Virus record (IMG/VR): IMGVR_UViG_3300044710_000137
Coordinates: 1-64,000 of that record
Strand: one strand, 5' to 3'
Origin: a virus
Length of the DNA stretch: 64,000 nucleotides
This document shows, piece by piece, positions 30,350 to 37,574 of the stretch. Every line of letters begins with the position of its first letter. Position 1 is the stretch's first letter. The notes under the pieces are model-generated. The model was given only the letters and a program-made list of their open reading frames with translations, had not been told where the DNA came from and did no database searches. The position numbers and the translations under genes are program-made.

Positions 30350-30703
30350 GTGAAAGAAGAAAAATCAGTTGTCGATGCCGCCGCGGTCGCCTCCACGCCC
30401 GCGGCTGGTAAAGGCGAACGCTGGTCGGGATCTGTGCAGGTTTGTCTTTTTCGCACGCATGACGATTCCGGCATCCGTATTGAGGTGTGGCTGAAAACCG
30501 AGGGCAACTGGAAGTTATCCTCGGACACCGACCACACCTGGCAGTCCCTGCATTGCCTGATCCACGAAGAACAACGCGAGGCGGGGCAATCCTCTGCCGC
30601 ATCGCCGACGGCCTATTGGAAGCTGAACGCCATGGAACCAGCGGCCAACACGGATGTGGTGGACGCGGCACCAACACCTAAACATTTGAAAGATGAACCA
30701 TGA
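30350..30703 (+). CDS. Protein with PE-I tags at both ends
   Basis: 117 residues, GTG start. N-terminus MKEEKSVVDAAAVASTPAAG and C-terminus MEPAANTDVVDAAPTPKHLK are PE-I in opposite orientations; only the middle 70 residues (SVQVCLFRTHDDSGIRIEVW and so on) are unique and beta-rich. The clearest forward-strand case of a gene body framed by inverted elements. Confidence 0.65.
   Translation: MKEEKSVVDAAAVASTPAAGKGERWSGSVQVCLFRTHDDSGIRIEVWLKTEGNWKLSSDTDHTWQSLHCLIHEEQREAGQSSAASPTAYWKLNAMEPAANTDVVDAAPTPKHLKDEP
30361..30413 (+). repeat. PE-I element (forward), N-terminal tag position
   Basis: AAAATCAGTTGTCGATGCC, stem GCCGCGG/CCGCGGC perfect, GCTGGTAAAGG. Confidence 0.9.
30634..30690 (-). repeat. 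PE-I element (reverse), C-terminal tag position
   Basis: GGAACCAGCGGCCAACACGG then GGCACCAACACCTAAACATT. Core identical to the copy at 29889. Confidence 0.85.
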
Positions 30704-30885
30704 ACATCCGTACAGGCGCTGGTATTGCCGCGCTATTCGAGGAGCCAGAGATTGAGCACAAATGCAAGCGCTGCGGTGCCGCATTTTTCTCCCGATGTCG
30801 TAGTGTTAAACGATGCCCACCATGCCGAGCTGCGGTGAAGGACGAGCGCCAGAAGCGGCGGGATGCGGCGCGGCCAAAGCCCTAA
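30700..30885 (+). CDS. Small zinc-finger protein
   Basis: 61 residues; CKRCGAAFFSRCRSVKRCPPC then a basic tail KDERQKRRDAARPKP. ATG overlaps the upstream TGA (ATGA). Last gene of the forward early operon. Confidence 0.65.
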   Translation: MNIRTGAGIAALFEEPEIEHKCKRCGAAFFSRCRSVKRCPPCRAAVKDERQKRRDAARPKP

Positions 30886-30922
30886 GCCCAGATCGGCAAT
30901 CCAAGCGATCCCTGGCACCCAA

Positions 30923-30978
30923 AGGTTCTACCAGCGCGGGACACGGATTGTGGCCCGCGCGGCAGCAACATCAAATTT
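30923..30978 (-). repeat. PE-I element (reverse), intergenic
   Basis: GGTTCTACCAGC, stem GCGCGGG/CCCGCGC perfect, GGCAGCAACATCAAATTT. Lies between the convergent genes ending at 30885 and 31011. Confidence 0.9.
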
Positions 30979-31010
30979 GACGTTTACGGCATCCTCCAAT
31001 CCCGTAAGAA

Positions 31011-31337
31011 TCACCCACCCGCGGTCATGGTCTTCACTTGGCGCTTGGCAGCCTTGGCCCGTTTCTGCGCGGCCGCGCGGAGCTTCTCTTTGTGCGCTTC
31101 GGTTAGCGGGGCCCTCACACGGGTTACGTGGACCGTCGGCACGGAAGCTGTCCCGCCCAGCACCTGGTGATCGACTGCATTCCATGTGTTTGCGATCCCC
31201 ACGATAATCGCACCGGCGAGCATAGCCCGCTGGCTGTCGGATAACTGGCGCTGGCAGGTCAAGTAGATTGCCTCGGTGGTTGGATCCAAGCGAGGGGTAT
31301 TGATTGATAGAGCTGGCTTCTTTGGTTTGTTTGGCAC
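31011..31337 (-). CDS. Unrecognised 108-residue protein
   Basis: MPNKPKKPALSINTPRLDPT; a helical, moderately hydrophobic centre LSDSQRAMLAGAIIVGIANTW; basic C-terminus EKLRAAAQKRAKAAKRQV. Could bind nucleic acid or membrane. Last gene before an LE-II element on the minus strand. Confidence 0.6.
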   Translation of the reverse strand: MPNKPKKPALSINTPRLDPTTEAIYLTCQRQLSDSQRAMLAGAIIVGIANTWNAVDHQVLGGTASVPTVHVTRVRAPLTEAHKEKLRAAAQKRAKAAKRQVKTMTAGG

Positions 31338-31365
31338 TTGATTCTCCCTGAGGGACAGGGTAACG

Positions 31366-31500
31366 CAAAATCATTATAGGCTGGCGAGCTTCGGGCTTTT
31401 GGCGCCCACGCGCGATGGGCAAATGGGTGAGCGAATGGCTGTCGCGCATCACCTACCGCAGGCCCGGTTCGTACTGATTTCGGCACTTACCTCACGGCCC
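31366..31500 (+). repeat. LE-II copy H
   Basis: GCAAAATCATTATAGGCTGG, GCGAGCTTCGGGCTTTTGGC, GATGGGCAAATGGGTGAGCG, CTGTCGCGCATCACCTACCGC, AGGCCCGGTTCGTACTG. Confidence 0.75.
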
Positions 31501-31509
31501 AAATCTACC

Positions 31510-31953
31510 TCAAATAAATCTTCCGATTGGCAGAATAGGAAATGGAACGCGCTCGCCATTTCGAAAGCGCTGGGAGAACCTGAAAAGGCTGAAGCGCGCA
31601 TTCTCCCACTGCTGCATGGCGGGAACCGGGTGCCGTCGCGACCTATCGAGTTCAGTCCGGCTCTCCCATAGTTCCGCATTGCCGCAGGGCGGAGCATCGT
31701 CGGGCACACAGAACAGCACTCGCAGTTCCGGCATATCACGATAGAGGAGCGGCCGGTCGCGTCCGGACTCAAAGAACAGCAGCGATGCAAGCCACGCCTG
31801 CGATGTTTGGCTGAAACCCGCGGTGCAACGTTTGACGTGCGTGGCCGCGCAGTGAATCAGGGTGCTGCCGCCTTCGACCGCTACGATTTCGACAGATTTC
31901 GGAGGGGGTAGCATTATAAGCAGCATCGTGGATTTACCCTTGGGCCTAGCCAT
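31510..31953 (-). CDS. Unrecognised protein, possibly a truncated NTPase-like domain
   Basis: 147 residues from ATG 31953 (MARPKGKSTMLLIMLPPPKS). RPKGKSTMLL resembles a degenerate P-loop (GKS/T) before a hydrophobic strand, and SVEIVAVEGGSTL follows, loosely as in phage RecA/Sak4-type ATPases. The remainder is too diverged to assign. Low certainty on function. Confidence 0.5.
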   Translation of the reverse strand: MARPKGKSTMLLIMLPPPKSVEIVAVEGGSTLIHCAATHVKRCTAGFSQTSQAWLASLLFFESGRDRPLLYRDMPELRVLFCVPDDAPPCGNAELWESRTELDRSRRHPVPAMQQWENARFSLFRFSQRFRNGERVPFPILPIGRFI

Positions 31954-31977
31954 TTTGTTCAATATATCCCAGCGCCC

Positions 31978-32072
31978 CTGTGACCACCAGCGGAATCCGC
32001 CCGACACAAAACCGGTCTCCAGTTCCCCGATGGCATCGCGCGATTTCCATAGATCGAAGCCAGAAAAGGCTC
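31978..32072 (-). repeat. LE-II subfamily b copy
   Basis: GTGACCACCAGCGGAATCCG, CCGGTCTCCAGTTCCCCGAT, GCATCGCGCGATTTCC, ATCGAAGCCAGAAAAGGC. Close match to the copy at 43655. Confidence 0.75.
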
Positions 32073-32232
32073 AATGCTGTTTTGGGTTACTTTTTACAGG
32101 TATGTTTGGTGGAACAGAATTGACCCCTGGTGCGTTCGCAAGCTTCATCCAGGCTTCGTAGTCCCAGTGAAGGATAGCGAGCTGTTCTAGGCTAATATGG
32201 CCGTGCTGGTAAAGATATTCCAGGAAGGTCAT
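32071..32232 (-). CDS. 53-residue unrecognised protein
   Basis: MTFLEYLYQHGHISLEQLAI then LHWDYEAWMKLANAPGVNSV, a helical small domain resembling a winged-helix start. Overlaps the upstream small gene by 4 bp. Ends at the LE-II subfamily b element. Confidence 0.55.
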   Translation of the reverse strand: MTFLEYLYQHGHISLEQLAILHWDYEAWMKLANAPGVNSVPPNIPVKSNPKQH

Positions 32233-32369
32233 CGAGATCCATACTTCCTCTCCCACCGCTCACAGGATTTACGGTTCTCAGCTCGCATGCGTTCCTGTTC
32301 TCTCAACCGGCGCCAGTGGATTAGGTTATAGAGGCGTCTTAACCAGGTCAATTGAACCCCTCGATCCAT
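32229..32369 (-). CDS. 46-residue basic peptide
   Basis: ATG at 32369; WLRRLYNLIHWRRLREQERMR then AENRKSCERWERKYGSR. Strongly basic amphipathic helix, probably nucleic-acid-binding. Overlaps both neighbours. Confidence 0.5.
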   Translation of the reverse strand: MDRGVQLTWLRRLYNLIHWRRLREQERMRAENRKSCERWERKYGSR

Positions 32370-32605
32370 TTTCTAACCTCATTCGGGTCATTGTGACCAC
32401 CATAGAACATTGGGGCGATCATCTTGCCAGGGTGATCTTTCAACTCTGGATGTTTGCTCAGGTCTGAGAGCATCGAGGTCATCGCATTTACCGGATCGCC
32501 GGGAAGATACTCAAGGGCTCGGCGCTTGGCCCACTCCAGGTGTTCAGCGCGATTGCGAATGGTTGATTGTGGAAGACCGGCATAGTCTTCAGCATCATCG
32601 TTCAT
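32348..32605 (-). CDS. Conserved-type phage protein (RAEHLEW...RALEYL)
   Basis: 85 residues. TIRNRAEHLEWAKRRALEYL, then VNAMTSMLSDLSKHPELKDH is a pattern I know from many small phage proteins of unknown function. ATG overlaps the TGA of the tagged gene upstream. Confidence 0.65.
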   Translation of the reverse strand: MNDDAEDYAGLPQSTIRNRAEHLEWAKRRALEYLPGDPVNAMTSMLSDLSKHPELKDHPGKMIAPMFYGGHNDPNEVRKWIEGFN

Positions 32606-32907
32606 TTCAGTCCACCTTCAGAAGTATTCGGTGTTGATGCCGCTTCCGTCGCCGCGGCGCCGGAAGCTGGTAGAACCAGTTCGGGTTCGCCTCCGACGCC
32701 CCTGAGTGCTTCGAGTACCGCTGCAGCTATGCCTATAGCGGGGGAACGGTCGGTATTGTTGATGGCCGGCTTGAATTCCGCCTGGACATCCACACCGCCC
32801 CCTTCTACGTCGCTGATGGTGAGGGTGAAGGTGATGCGTCGACCAGCCGCAGGCACGGCGGTGACTGCGGCGGCATCAACAACTGATTTGCCTTTTAATT
32901 TTCGCAT
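32602..32907 (-). CDS. Protein with PE-I tags at both ends
   Basis: 101 residues. N-terminus LKGKSVVDAAAVTAVPAAGR and C-terminus LPASGAAATEAASTPNTSEG are the two PE-I readings; between lies a 50-residue body (ITFTLTISDVEGGGVDVQAE, then IGIAAAVLEALRG). Same architecture as 30350-30703 but on the other strand with different stems. Confidence 0.65.
   Translation of the reverse strand: MRKLKGKSVVDAAAVTAVPAAGRRITFTLTISDVEGGGVDVQAEFKPAINNTDRSPAIGIAAAVLEALRGVGGEPELVLPASGAAATEAASTPNTSEGGLK
32625..32676 (+). repeat. PE-I element (forward on plus; C-terminal tag of a minus gene)
   Basis: GTGTTGATGCC, stem GCTTCCG/CGGAAGC perfect, GCTGGTAGAACC. The only copy with an A/T-containing stem of this sequence. 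Confidence 0.9.
32839..32890 (-). repeat. PE-I element (reverse on plus; N-terminal tag of a minus gene)
   Basis: Reverse strand AAATCAGTTGTTGATGCC, stem GCCGCAG/CTGCGGC perfect, GCTGGTCG. Confidence 0.9.
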
Positions 32908-33230
32908 TATACTATTGCCTCTAATAATGGCCGTGCTTTATCCTTCCGGATAATCCTGGTTTTCCGCGCCTTCCGCTTCCACACCCGGTAGTCGTGCTTC
33001 TTATGACACGGCTCGCACCAGGCCGCCAGGTTGTCGTCGGTATCATGCCCCGGTGTTCGATCGATATGCGCGATCGATAAACGTAAACCCTCCCGCTTGC
33101 ACTTCTCGCACCTGCCGCCGGCGCGCGCCAGTATCCGCGGGCGGATGACATACCGCCAGTGATAGCCGTAGAATTTTCGGAGTTCCGGGCGCACGGGCAC
33201 GGCTATCTCAATCTCCTCGACGCGGCCCAA
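32907..33230 (-). CDS. HNH endonuclease
   Basis: 107 residues. CEKCKREGLRLSIAHIDRTP, then NLAAWCEPCHKKHD form the HNH/treble-clef core (CxxC, AHID, N, CxxCHxxHD). Basic C-terminus. Phage HNH enzymes often sit near terminase; here it is in the reverse early block, so it may act in host DNA breakdown or homing. Confidence 0.8.
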   Translation of the reverse strand: MGRVEEIEIAVPVRPELRKFYGYHWRYVIRPRILARAGGRCEKCKREGLRLSIAHIDRTPGHDTDDNLAAWCEPCHKKHDYRVWKRKARKTRIIRKDKARPLLEAIV

Positions 33231-33529
33231 TCGCTGAACTCCTTATCCGCGACGGCGGCCGCCAAGCGTGCACCTTCGGGATCCGCCTCCAGACAGCGCA
33301 GCCATGCTTGGTGGTTAATGTTGGCCTGAACGCGGTTTGGCGGCTTGCGCGGACGCGGCGCGTGGTCCGGTTGATTTACGACTATACGGCGGATCCTCAG
33401 TATTTCGCGGACATCTTCCAGGCGGGCGACCCCGTACCGGATGACCTCCTCGGCTAGGCCGAGCTGGCGGGGTGTCCAGCCATGCCGCAACAGTATCGCG
33501 GCACTCACCGATAGTGGGTGGGCGCCCAT
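33203..33529 (-). CDS. Unrecognised 108-residue protein
   Basis: SVSAAILLRHGWTPRQLGLA then EEVIRYGVARLEDVREILRI are helical; C-terminus RLAAAVADKEFSDWAASRRL. Overlaps the HNH gene by 28 bp. Function unknown. Confidence 0.55.
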   Translation of the reverse strand: MGAHPLSVSAAILLRHGWTPRQLGLAEEVIRYGVARLEDVREILRIRRIVVNQPDHAPRPRKPPNRVQANINHQAWLRCLEADPEGARLAAAVADKEFSDWAASRRLR

Positions 33530-33530
33530 T

Positions 33531-33728
33531 TCACCTACCCCTCGCCTTAGCGTTGAGGATGTGCCGCGAAAGCTCGGTACATTTGCGGCAGTTCACGCGC
33601 TTCTGGGTGGGCGATAGGGCGGCGAGCTTCCGGATGAGGTGGTGGCCGCATTCCAGGCTAAGGTCCACGCGCGGGCCGCCGATGGAGTTTTGGGGCGGGC
33701 TGAGGAAGAGTATTCGCCTTAGGGTCAC
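33531..33728 (-). CDS. Small zinc-binding protein
   Basis: 65 residues; LECGHHLIRKLAALSPTQ then VNCRKCTELSRHI gives a CGHH/CRKC zinc site. Overlaps the upstream gene (ATGA). Function unknown. Confidence 0.6.
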   Translation of the reverse strand: MTLRRILFLSPPQNSIGGPRVDLSLECGHHLIRKLAALSPTQKRVNCRKCTELSRHILNAKARGR

Positions 33729-33922
33729 GGCTTTACTCTCCTGGTGTAGGTTTTGGCGAGGCGTGGGGGAATTACTTTACGGCGAGGTGGATGGCCATCG
33801 AGGATATCCTGGGCTTCTATTTCCTTGGTGAGCTCGTCCAGGATCTTGGCGCCCTCGCGGACTTCTTTATCGTGGGCCCGCATCATTCTTTTGGTGGTTA
33901 GGCTTTCTAACTGATTAGCCAT
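33725..33922 (-). CDS. Small basic helical protein
   Basis: 65 residues; MANQLESLTTKRMMRAHDKE then VREGAKILDELTKEIEAQDI and a basic Pro-rich tail (PPRRKVIPPRLAKTYTRRVK). Function unknown. Confidence 0.55.
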   Translation of the reverse strand: MANQLESLTTKRMMRAHDKEVREGAKILDELTKEIEAQDILDGHPPRRKVIPPRLAKTYTRRVKP

Positions 33923-33924
33923 AA

Positions 33925-34125
33925 TTACCCTCCAAGTTCAAAATCAAAATCAGTGTTTGATGCCGCGCCGGTCAGCCTGCCCGGCGCTGGTGCCTGCATC
34001 TTCTTTTTCTGCCGCTTCTGTCTGCGTGCCGCCAGGCGCAAAGGCAAACCCGCCAGGCGCTCATTGACGAATTCCTTCTTGGTCTTCGGCTCGATCTCCA
34101 GCAGCCGCATTTGACGGACGGTCAC
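33925..34125 (-). CDS. Small basic protein with PE-I C-terminal tag
   Basis: 66 residues from GTG 34125, overlapping the upstream TGA (GTGA). LPLRLAARRQKRQKKKMQAP is very basic; the last residues PGRLTGAASNTDFDFELGG are PE-I. Function unknown. Confidence 0.6.
   Translation of the reverse strand: MTVRQMRLLEIEPKTKKEFVNERLAGLPLRLAARRQKRQKKKMQAPAPGRLTGAASNTDFDFELGG
33949..33999 (+). repeat. PE-I element (forward on plus; C-terminal tag of a minus gene)
   Basis: AAATCAGTGTTTGATGCC, stem GCGCCGG/CCGGCGC perfect, GCTGGTGCC. Flank and stem nearly the same as the copy at 5089, though 29 kb apart. Confidence 0.9.
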
Positions 34126-35771
34126 GCCCCGGCTCCTTTCTCGGCCTTCTTCTGTCTCCACTCATCGAAGGTGGGGAGCTGTTTGGCGAGGTCGGCCCGG
34201 ATCATTTGCTCGATCCTGCCGGCCCGGTTCTCCGCGGTTGCGCAGTCCCACCATATGACGGATGAACCGTGCATTGTGGTGATCTTCTCAGCTTTAAGAA
34301 CGTGGCGCTTCTCGGCCTGGAGCCGTTTGAGTTCGTCTATTGACAGCGCTTGGTAGCACATATCGATCGCCGCATTATTCTCGGCGGTGTATTCGTGCAA
34401 GAGAAGCTGCTGGGCGTTGTAGGCTTCGTCAGCCTTACGCTGGCGCTCTTCGTCGGCCTTGAATTCAGCGCGAGCCTTCGCGCCACGTTTCCACTCGATC
34501 GCGAACTCTGCCACCTGGTCGACCAGCGCGCCAACTCCCTTGGTGCGGTCCATCCTGGCTTGGCCTTTTGGCCTCAACAGAAAGTTTTCGAAGTCTTCGA
34601 GTCCGGCATCTGCCGGCCATAACTTCCAAGCTGCGGCGAGTAGGGTGACGCTGGCGACTCCCTTTTTGTGCGTGCGGTAGAGTTCCGTGACGTGCTTGTA
34701 GAACTCGCCGTCAGCCACGAGCGTCTTGTCCGGGGCTGTGTAGGTACTTGTGCCCGCGCCTGTCCGTCCGTCTTTGGATCCGGATGGTGGCAAGACGGCC
34801 GGATTAGCGGGACGGACAGAGTAGGACGAAGGGGTTTCTGGCCTCTGCAGGTGGTCAATAAGGTGGCGGGCTCGGGTACCGATGTTTCCGTAGGTTTTTC
34901 GCTCGGAGTACCTGAGGTTTTTGAGGCTCGATAAAAACGCAGTACGGGCGTCGAACAGATTCTCCCAGACAAGAGTACGGTAGTCTTTGACCAGCATCTC
35001 CTGGGGGGCTTCGGCCTCCTCGCCGTCCTGGCGCGCCTCCGGGGGCACCAGGATAGTATCGGTATCGTCGCCTAACTTATTGAGAAGATTGGAAAAAGTA
35101 CGTAACACGGCAGGCTCTAACCGGGGTCCTTCGAGCCCCGTTCTGACAACAGTACTGTTGACAGAAGCTCGCTCCTCGGCGGTCAGGAAGGGTCTCGGCT
35201 CGGGGTACACCGCGTAGCCATTCCGGCGCCCCCGCGGAATCTCCACGCGGATGCGCTTCTCGGCCAGCAGACTGGCGGTGATGGCTGACACCCGCTGCTT
35301 ACTCATGGCCAACAGGTCGGCCACGGCCTGCATGGAGAACAGCAGGTAGTGGCGGTTGCTATCCTCACGCAAGATCTCATGGCGCCCCGCATCTAACACT
35401 ACGGCGTAGGGCATACAAGCCGGCCAACACCAGGATTGCCAGATGTACGCGGCCAGCACGCGGTCCTGCGCGTGGCCGGGGAGCGGCTTCCAATTGGCGC
35501 GCTCGATCTCGTTCTTGGGGGGGAGGTCCATCTGTGCTTCGATGAGGTTGTTGGGGAATTTGGCCCAGAGCCAGGAGGATGCCTGTCGACCGCCAAGACC
35601 CATCTGCTCCCCCAGTTCTTTGGTCAGGGCAATCTGCCGGCGTTTCGCAGCCGTGTCGTCTACCCGGTCCGGCGGTGCTTCGTCGGCTAATGGCGCGTCG
35701 GCGTCGATCTGCTCGTACTCGCGTTGGCGCTCGTCCGGCGGCCTCTTTCGATCTGGCGGGCGGTTGCTCAA
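34122..35771 (-). CDS. Replication-initiator-like protein with winged helix
   Basis: 549 residues from TTG 35771, which overlaps the upstream TGA (TTGA); a longer frame from ATG 35864 exists. Central LFSMQAVADLLAMSKQRVSA then ITASLLAEKRIRVE is a winged-helix-like DNA-binding unit near residue 185, followed by basic and linker regions and a helical C-terminus. No polymerase or helicase motif. Size and location in the early reverse block suggest phage replication initiation. Confidence 0.55.
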   Translation of the reverse strand: MSNRPPDRKRPPDERQREYEQIDADAPLADEAPPDRVDDTAAKRRQIALTKELGEQMGLGGRQASSWLWAKFPNNLIEAQMDLPPKNEIERANWKPLPGHAQDRVLAAYIWQSWCWPACMPYAVVLDAGRHEILREDSNRHYLLFSMQAVADLLAMSKQRVSAITASLLAEKRIRVEIPRGRRNGYAVYPEPRPFLTAEERASVNSTVVRTGLEGPRLEPAVLRTFSNLLNKLGDDTDTILVPPEARQDGEEAEAPQEMLVKDYRTLVWENLFDARTAFLSSLKNLRYSERKTYGNIGTRARHLIDHLQRPETPSSYSVRPANPAVLPPSGSKDGRTGAGTSTYTAPDKTLVADGEFYKHVTELYRTHKKGVASVTLLAAAWKLWPADAGLEDFENFLLRPKGQARMDRTKGVGALVDQVAEFAIEWKRGAKARAEFKADEERQRKADEAYNAQQLLLHEYTAENNAAIDMCYQALSIDELKRLQAEKRHVLKAEKITTMHGSSVIWWDCATAENRAGRIEQMIRADLAKQLPTFDEWRQKKAEKGAGA

Positions 35772-35980
35772 CGGGCGCCTTTCGCCGGCATCTTTGCCAC
35801 GTCCTCGTGTTTGCGTTCTTTTATTAGTTTTTCGTATTCGGTGCCAGGAAGCCCGAGTGCCCATCGGAGCACGTCTCTTAGCGCGATGTGCTCGCCCTGT
35901 TCCCTGCCCTGCTGCTTAGCGAGGATCTCTCCGTCTTCAAACTGAATAGCTCTACGGATCTCAGAAGATGATCTCCTCAT
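35768..35980 (-). CDS. Small charged helical protein
   Basis: 70 residues; MRRSSSEIRRAIQFEDGEIL, AKQQGREQGEHIALRDVLRW and KLIKERKHEDVAKMPAKGAR. Probably regulatory or a partner of the downstream initiator-like protein, with which it is coupled. Confidence 0.55.
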   Translation of the reverse strand: MRRSSSEIRRAIQFEDGEILAKQQGREQGEHIALRDVLRWALGLPGTEYEKLIKERKHEDVAKMPAKGAR

Positions 35981-35983
35981 TTC

Positions 35984-36268
35984 TTAAATTTCTCCTGGAG
36001 TGCCTGAGGGATTTGGTGTTGCTGCCGCGCGTGCCGCAGCCGCGTCCCGCGCTGGTTCCTGCCATCGGACAGTGGGCGGATTAGTTCTGATGTCCAGCAC
36101 CCACCAGTAACCGCAGGTTTGGCACGTAGCCCGCAGCGACATACCGTACCTAAGTACTGGACCGCAACCATTTGGACAGTTGCGGGCATCCCAGACGATA
36201 TCGCTTTTACCAGCCGGGGGCGCGGCGGCGACACCGGCGGCATCAACAACTGATTTTTCTTGGCTCAT
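35984..36268 (-). CDS. Zinc-ribbon protein with PE-I tags at both ends
   Basis: 94 residues from ATG 36268. SQEKSVVDAAGVAAAPPAGK, then a zinc-ribbon body CPNGCGPVLRYGMSLRATCQ and TCGYWW, then EPARDAAAARAAATPNPS. A third gene whose body is bracketed by inverted PE-I copies (36206 and 36011). Confidence 0.7.
   Translation of the reverse strand: MSQEKSVVDAAGVAAAPPAGKSDIVWDARNCPNGCGPVLRYGMSLRATCQTCGYWWVLDIRTNPPTVRWQEPARDAAAARAAATPNPSGTPGEI
36011..36060 (+). repeat. PE-I element (forward on plus; C-terminal tag of a minus gene)
   Basis: GATTTGGTGTTGCTGCC, arms GCGCGTG/CCCGCGC, GCTGGTTCC. Confidence 0.85.
36206..36258 (-). repeat. PE-I element (reverse on plus; N-terminal tag of a minus gene)
   Basis: Reverse strand AAATCAGTTGTTGATGCC, arms GCCGGTG/CCCCGGC (6 of 7 paired), GCTGGTAAAAGC. 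Confidence 0.85.
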
Positions 36269-36657
36269 GATCCTCCTCCTGCAGCCATACTTCGTTCCCC
36301 TTTCCACTTCAGCCTTAGAGCTTGGGCTGCTTTCTCTACTTCCACTGCACTTGGTCTCAATCCACGCTCTGACGTCTTCACTACCGCTGCATTGAGAACC
36401 GCCGGCAATCTCATGATTTGAGCTGCTGCCACCAGGTTGTCCAACTCCGATACGAACGTCGCTCCGAACTTCCCCGCTATTGATCTCTGTTGGTCACTGG
36501 CGTGTCTCCAAGCGGTTAGCCATACTCCAGGCCCATATTTTCGCTGGCTATAAACCCGGGCGTCCCGCAGCTCGCAATCCTCGATCCGGGCGATGGGGCG
36601 CTGGCTCTCGGTTTCGATGGCGATCCAGCAGAGTTTCTTGTGTTTGTGGTGCATCAA
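36265..36657 (-). CDS. Unrecognised 130-residue protein
   Basis: Starts MMHHKHKKLCWIAIETESQR; contains GPGVWLTAWRHASDQQRSIA and a helical end (EVEKAAQALRLKWKGERSMA). Overlaps both neighbours by 4 bp. Function unknown. Confidence 0.6.
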   Translation of the reverse strand: MMHHKHKKLCWIAIETESQRPIARIEDCELRDARVYSQRKYGPGVWLTAWRHASDQQRSIAGKFGATFVSELDNLVAAAQIMRLPAVLNAAVVKTSERGLRPSAVEVEKAAQALRLKWKGERSMAAGGGS

Positions 36658-36983
36658 GACGCCGCCTTTCGAGCCCTCACCGTGCCTGCACGCTCCAGCC
36701 GCTTCATCTCACGCGTGAGAACCTTCACCACGCTCACCTTCCCCCTCGCCGTGCCTGCACGATCGAGCCGCTCCATCTCACCCACTTCCGCCAGCAGGCG
36801 CGTCATCATCGGGCGGCGGGCAGTCTCACGCCATTCCCTAATGGCAGCAGCAGCGTCCCTGCAGGTAGTACAGAGATCCTGGCCGTCCACCCAGGCGCAC
36901 GAATTGGCGCAGGCGTCCAGATCGGTGCAGCCGCACACACGGCACCTTACAAGTCCGTTTCGATCAAACTTTGGTTTATGCAC
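36654..36983 (-). CDS. Zinc-ribbon protein with internal helical repeat
   Basis: 109 residues, GTG 36983 with upstream AAGGGAG. CRVCGCTDLDACANSCAWVD and CTTC form the zinc site. The end contains two similar units EMERLDRAGTARGKVSVV and EMKRLERAGTVRARK. First gene of the reverse operon from this divergent region. Confidence 0.65.
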   Translation of the reverse strand: MHKPKFDRNGLVRCRVCGCTDLDACANSCAWVDGQDLCTTCRDAAAAIREWRETARRPMMTRLLAEVGEMERLDRAGTARGKVSVVKVLTREMKRLERAGTVRARKAAS

Positions 36984-37348
36984 GAACGCGCTCCCTTCAA
37001 AAATGCGCGGTGAAATTCACGCCGCGCGGTTGCGCGATGGGGGAAGGACTCGATAAAATAGGCAGTGAGTCGCAGCCCTCCAACGCTTGTGTTGAGGCTT
37101 GTTTGCCGCGCTCTGACCGGCCAAAAGTTAAAGAGCGGCGAATAAGAAAACTACAGTGTCAAATGGGGGTGACCTTCCGCGACTCACGGAACGGTGGTCC
37201 GGTGGTGCAATTCTGAATGTTTCGGATTGTGGACCAGAGTTTTTCATACCACTCCCATCAAAGAGTGATCGAGGTCCGGGCGGGGTGATGTCCACTGGGT
37301 GGCACCCGCCCGGCTCGAAGAAAAATCGTACAACGACTGCACACCCGG
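36984..37348. other. Intergenic region with a strong hairpin
   Basis: No convincing gene. A long inverted repeat lies at 37276-37313 (arm CCGGGCGGGGTG with its near-complement, one bulged G). The region separates the reverse operon from the promoter at 37349 and may hold operators, an origin or an attachment site. Confidence 0.45.
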
Positions 37349-37377
37349 TTGCAACTTTCCGCGAAAGTTTGTATGCT
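37349..37377 (+). promoter_or_regulatory. Promoter with palindrome in its spacer
   Basis: TTGCAA at 37349-37354, 17-bp spacer, TATGCT at 37372-37377. Spacer holds AACTTTC-CGC-GAAAGTT (37353-37369), a likely operator, as in the promoter at 23673. The nearest downstream gene is convergent, so the product would be a short RNA. Confidence 0.55.
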
Positions 37378-37442
37378 CGTTGGTGAACGCGCTAGACAAA
37401 AGTAAATACTAGGAGGCTGGGTTGTTCCAGCCTCCGTCCTTT
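37378..37442 (+). ncRNA. Candidate small RNA ending in a terminator hairpin
   Basis: About 60 nt between the promoter and hairpin GGAGGCTGG-GTTGTT-CCAGCCTCC, which is followed by GTCCTTTCCC. It contains AGGAGG near 37411. The T-run is weak, so termination is uncertain. Confidence 0.4.
37412..37442 (+). terminator. 9-bp hairpin, probable terminator
   Basis: Perfect stem GGAGGCTGG (37412-37420) with CCAGCCTCC (37427-37435), 6-nt loop, then GTCCTTTC. Could serve either strand. Confidence 0.55.
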
Positions 37443-37548
37443 CCCGAAACTGCTAGAGTAGCACCCCCTCAGATCGCTGCCGTACACTTCAGTGGTCAAT
37501 ATTGAACAGGTTCACCGAAACTTCGCCTGATTCCTCACGCCCAGACAA

Positions 37549-37565
37549 CTTGTCGGACTGTCCAT
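37549..37565 (+). promoter_or_regulatory. Operator-like site downstream of the regulator
   Basis: TGTCGGACTGTCC at 37551-37563 closely resembles the two sites at 38045 and 38081. Three related sites around one gene suggest looped binding. Confidence 0.4.
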
Positions 37566-37574
37566 GAACTCAAC

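Noticed and set aside
31510-31953. Definite RecA/Sak4-type ATPase
   Set aside because: Only GKST-like residues are present; the Walker B and other motifs are not recognisable, so the call stays unassigned.
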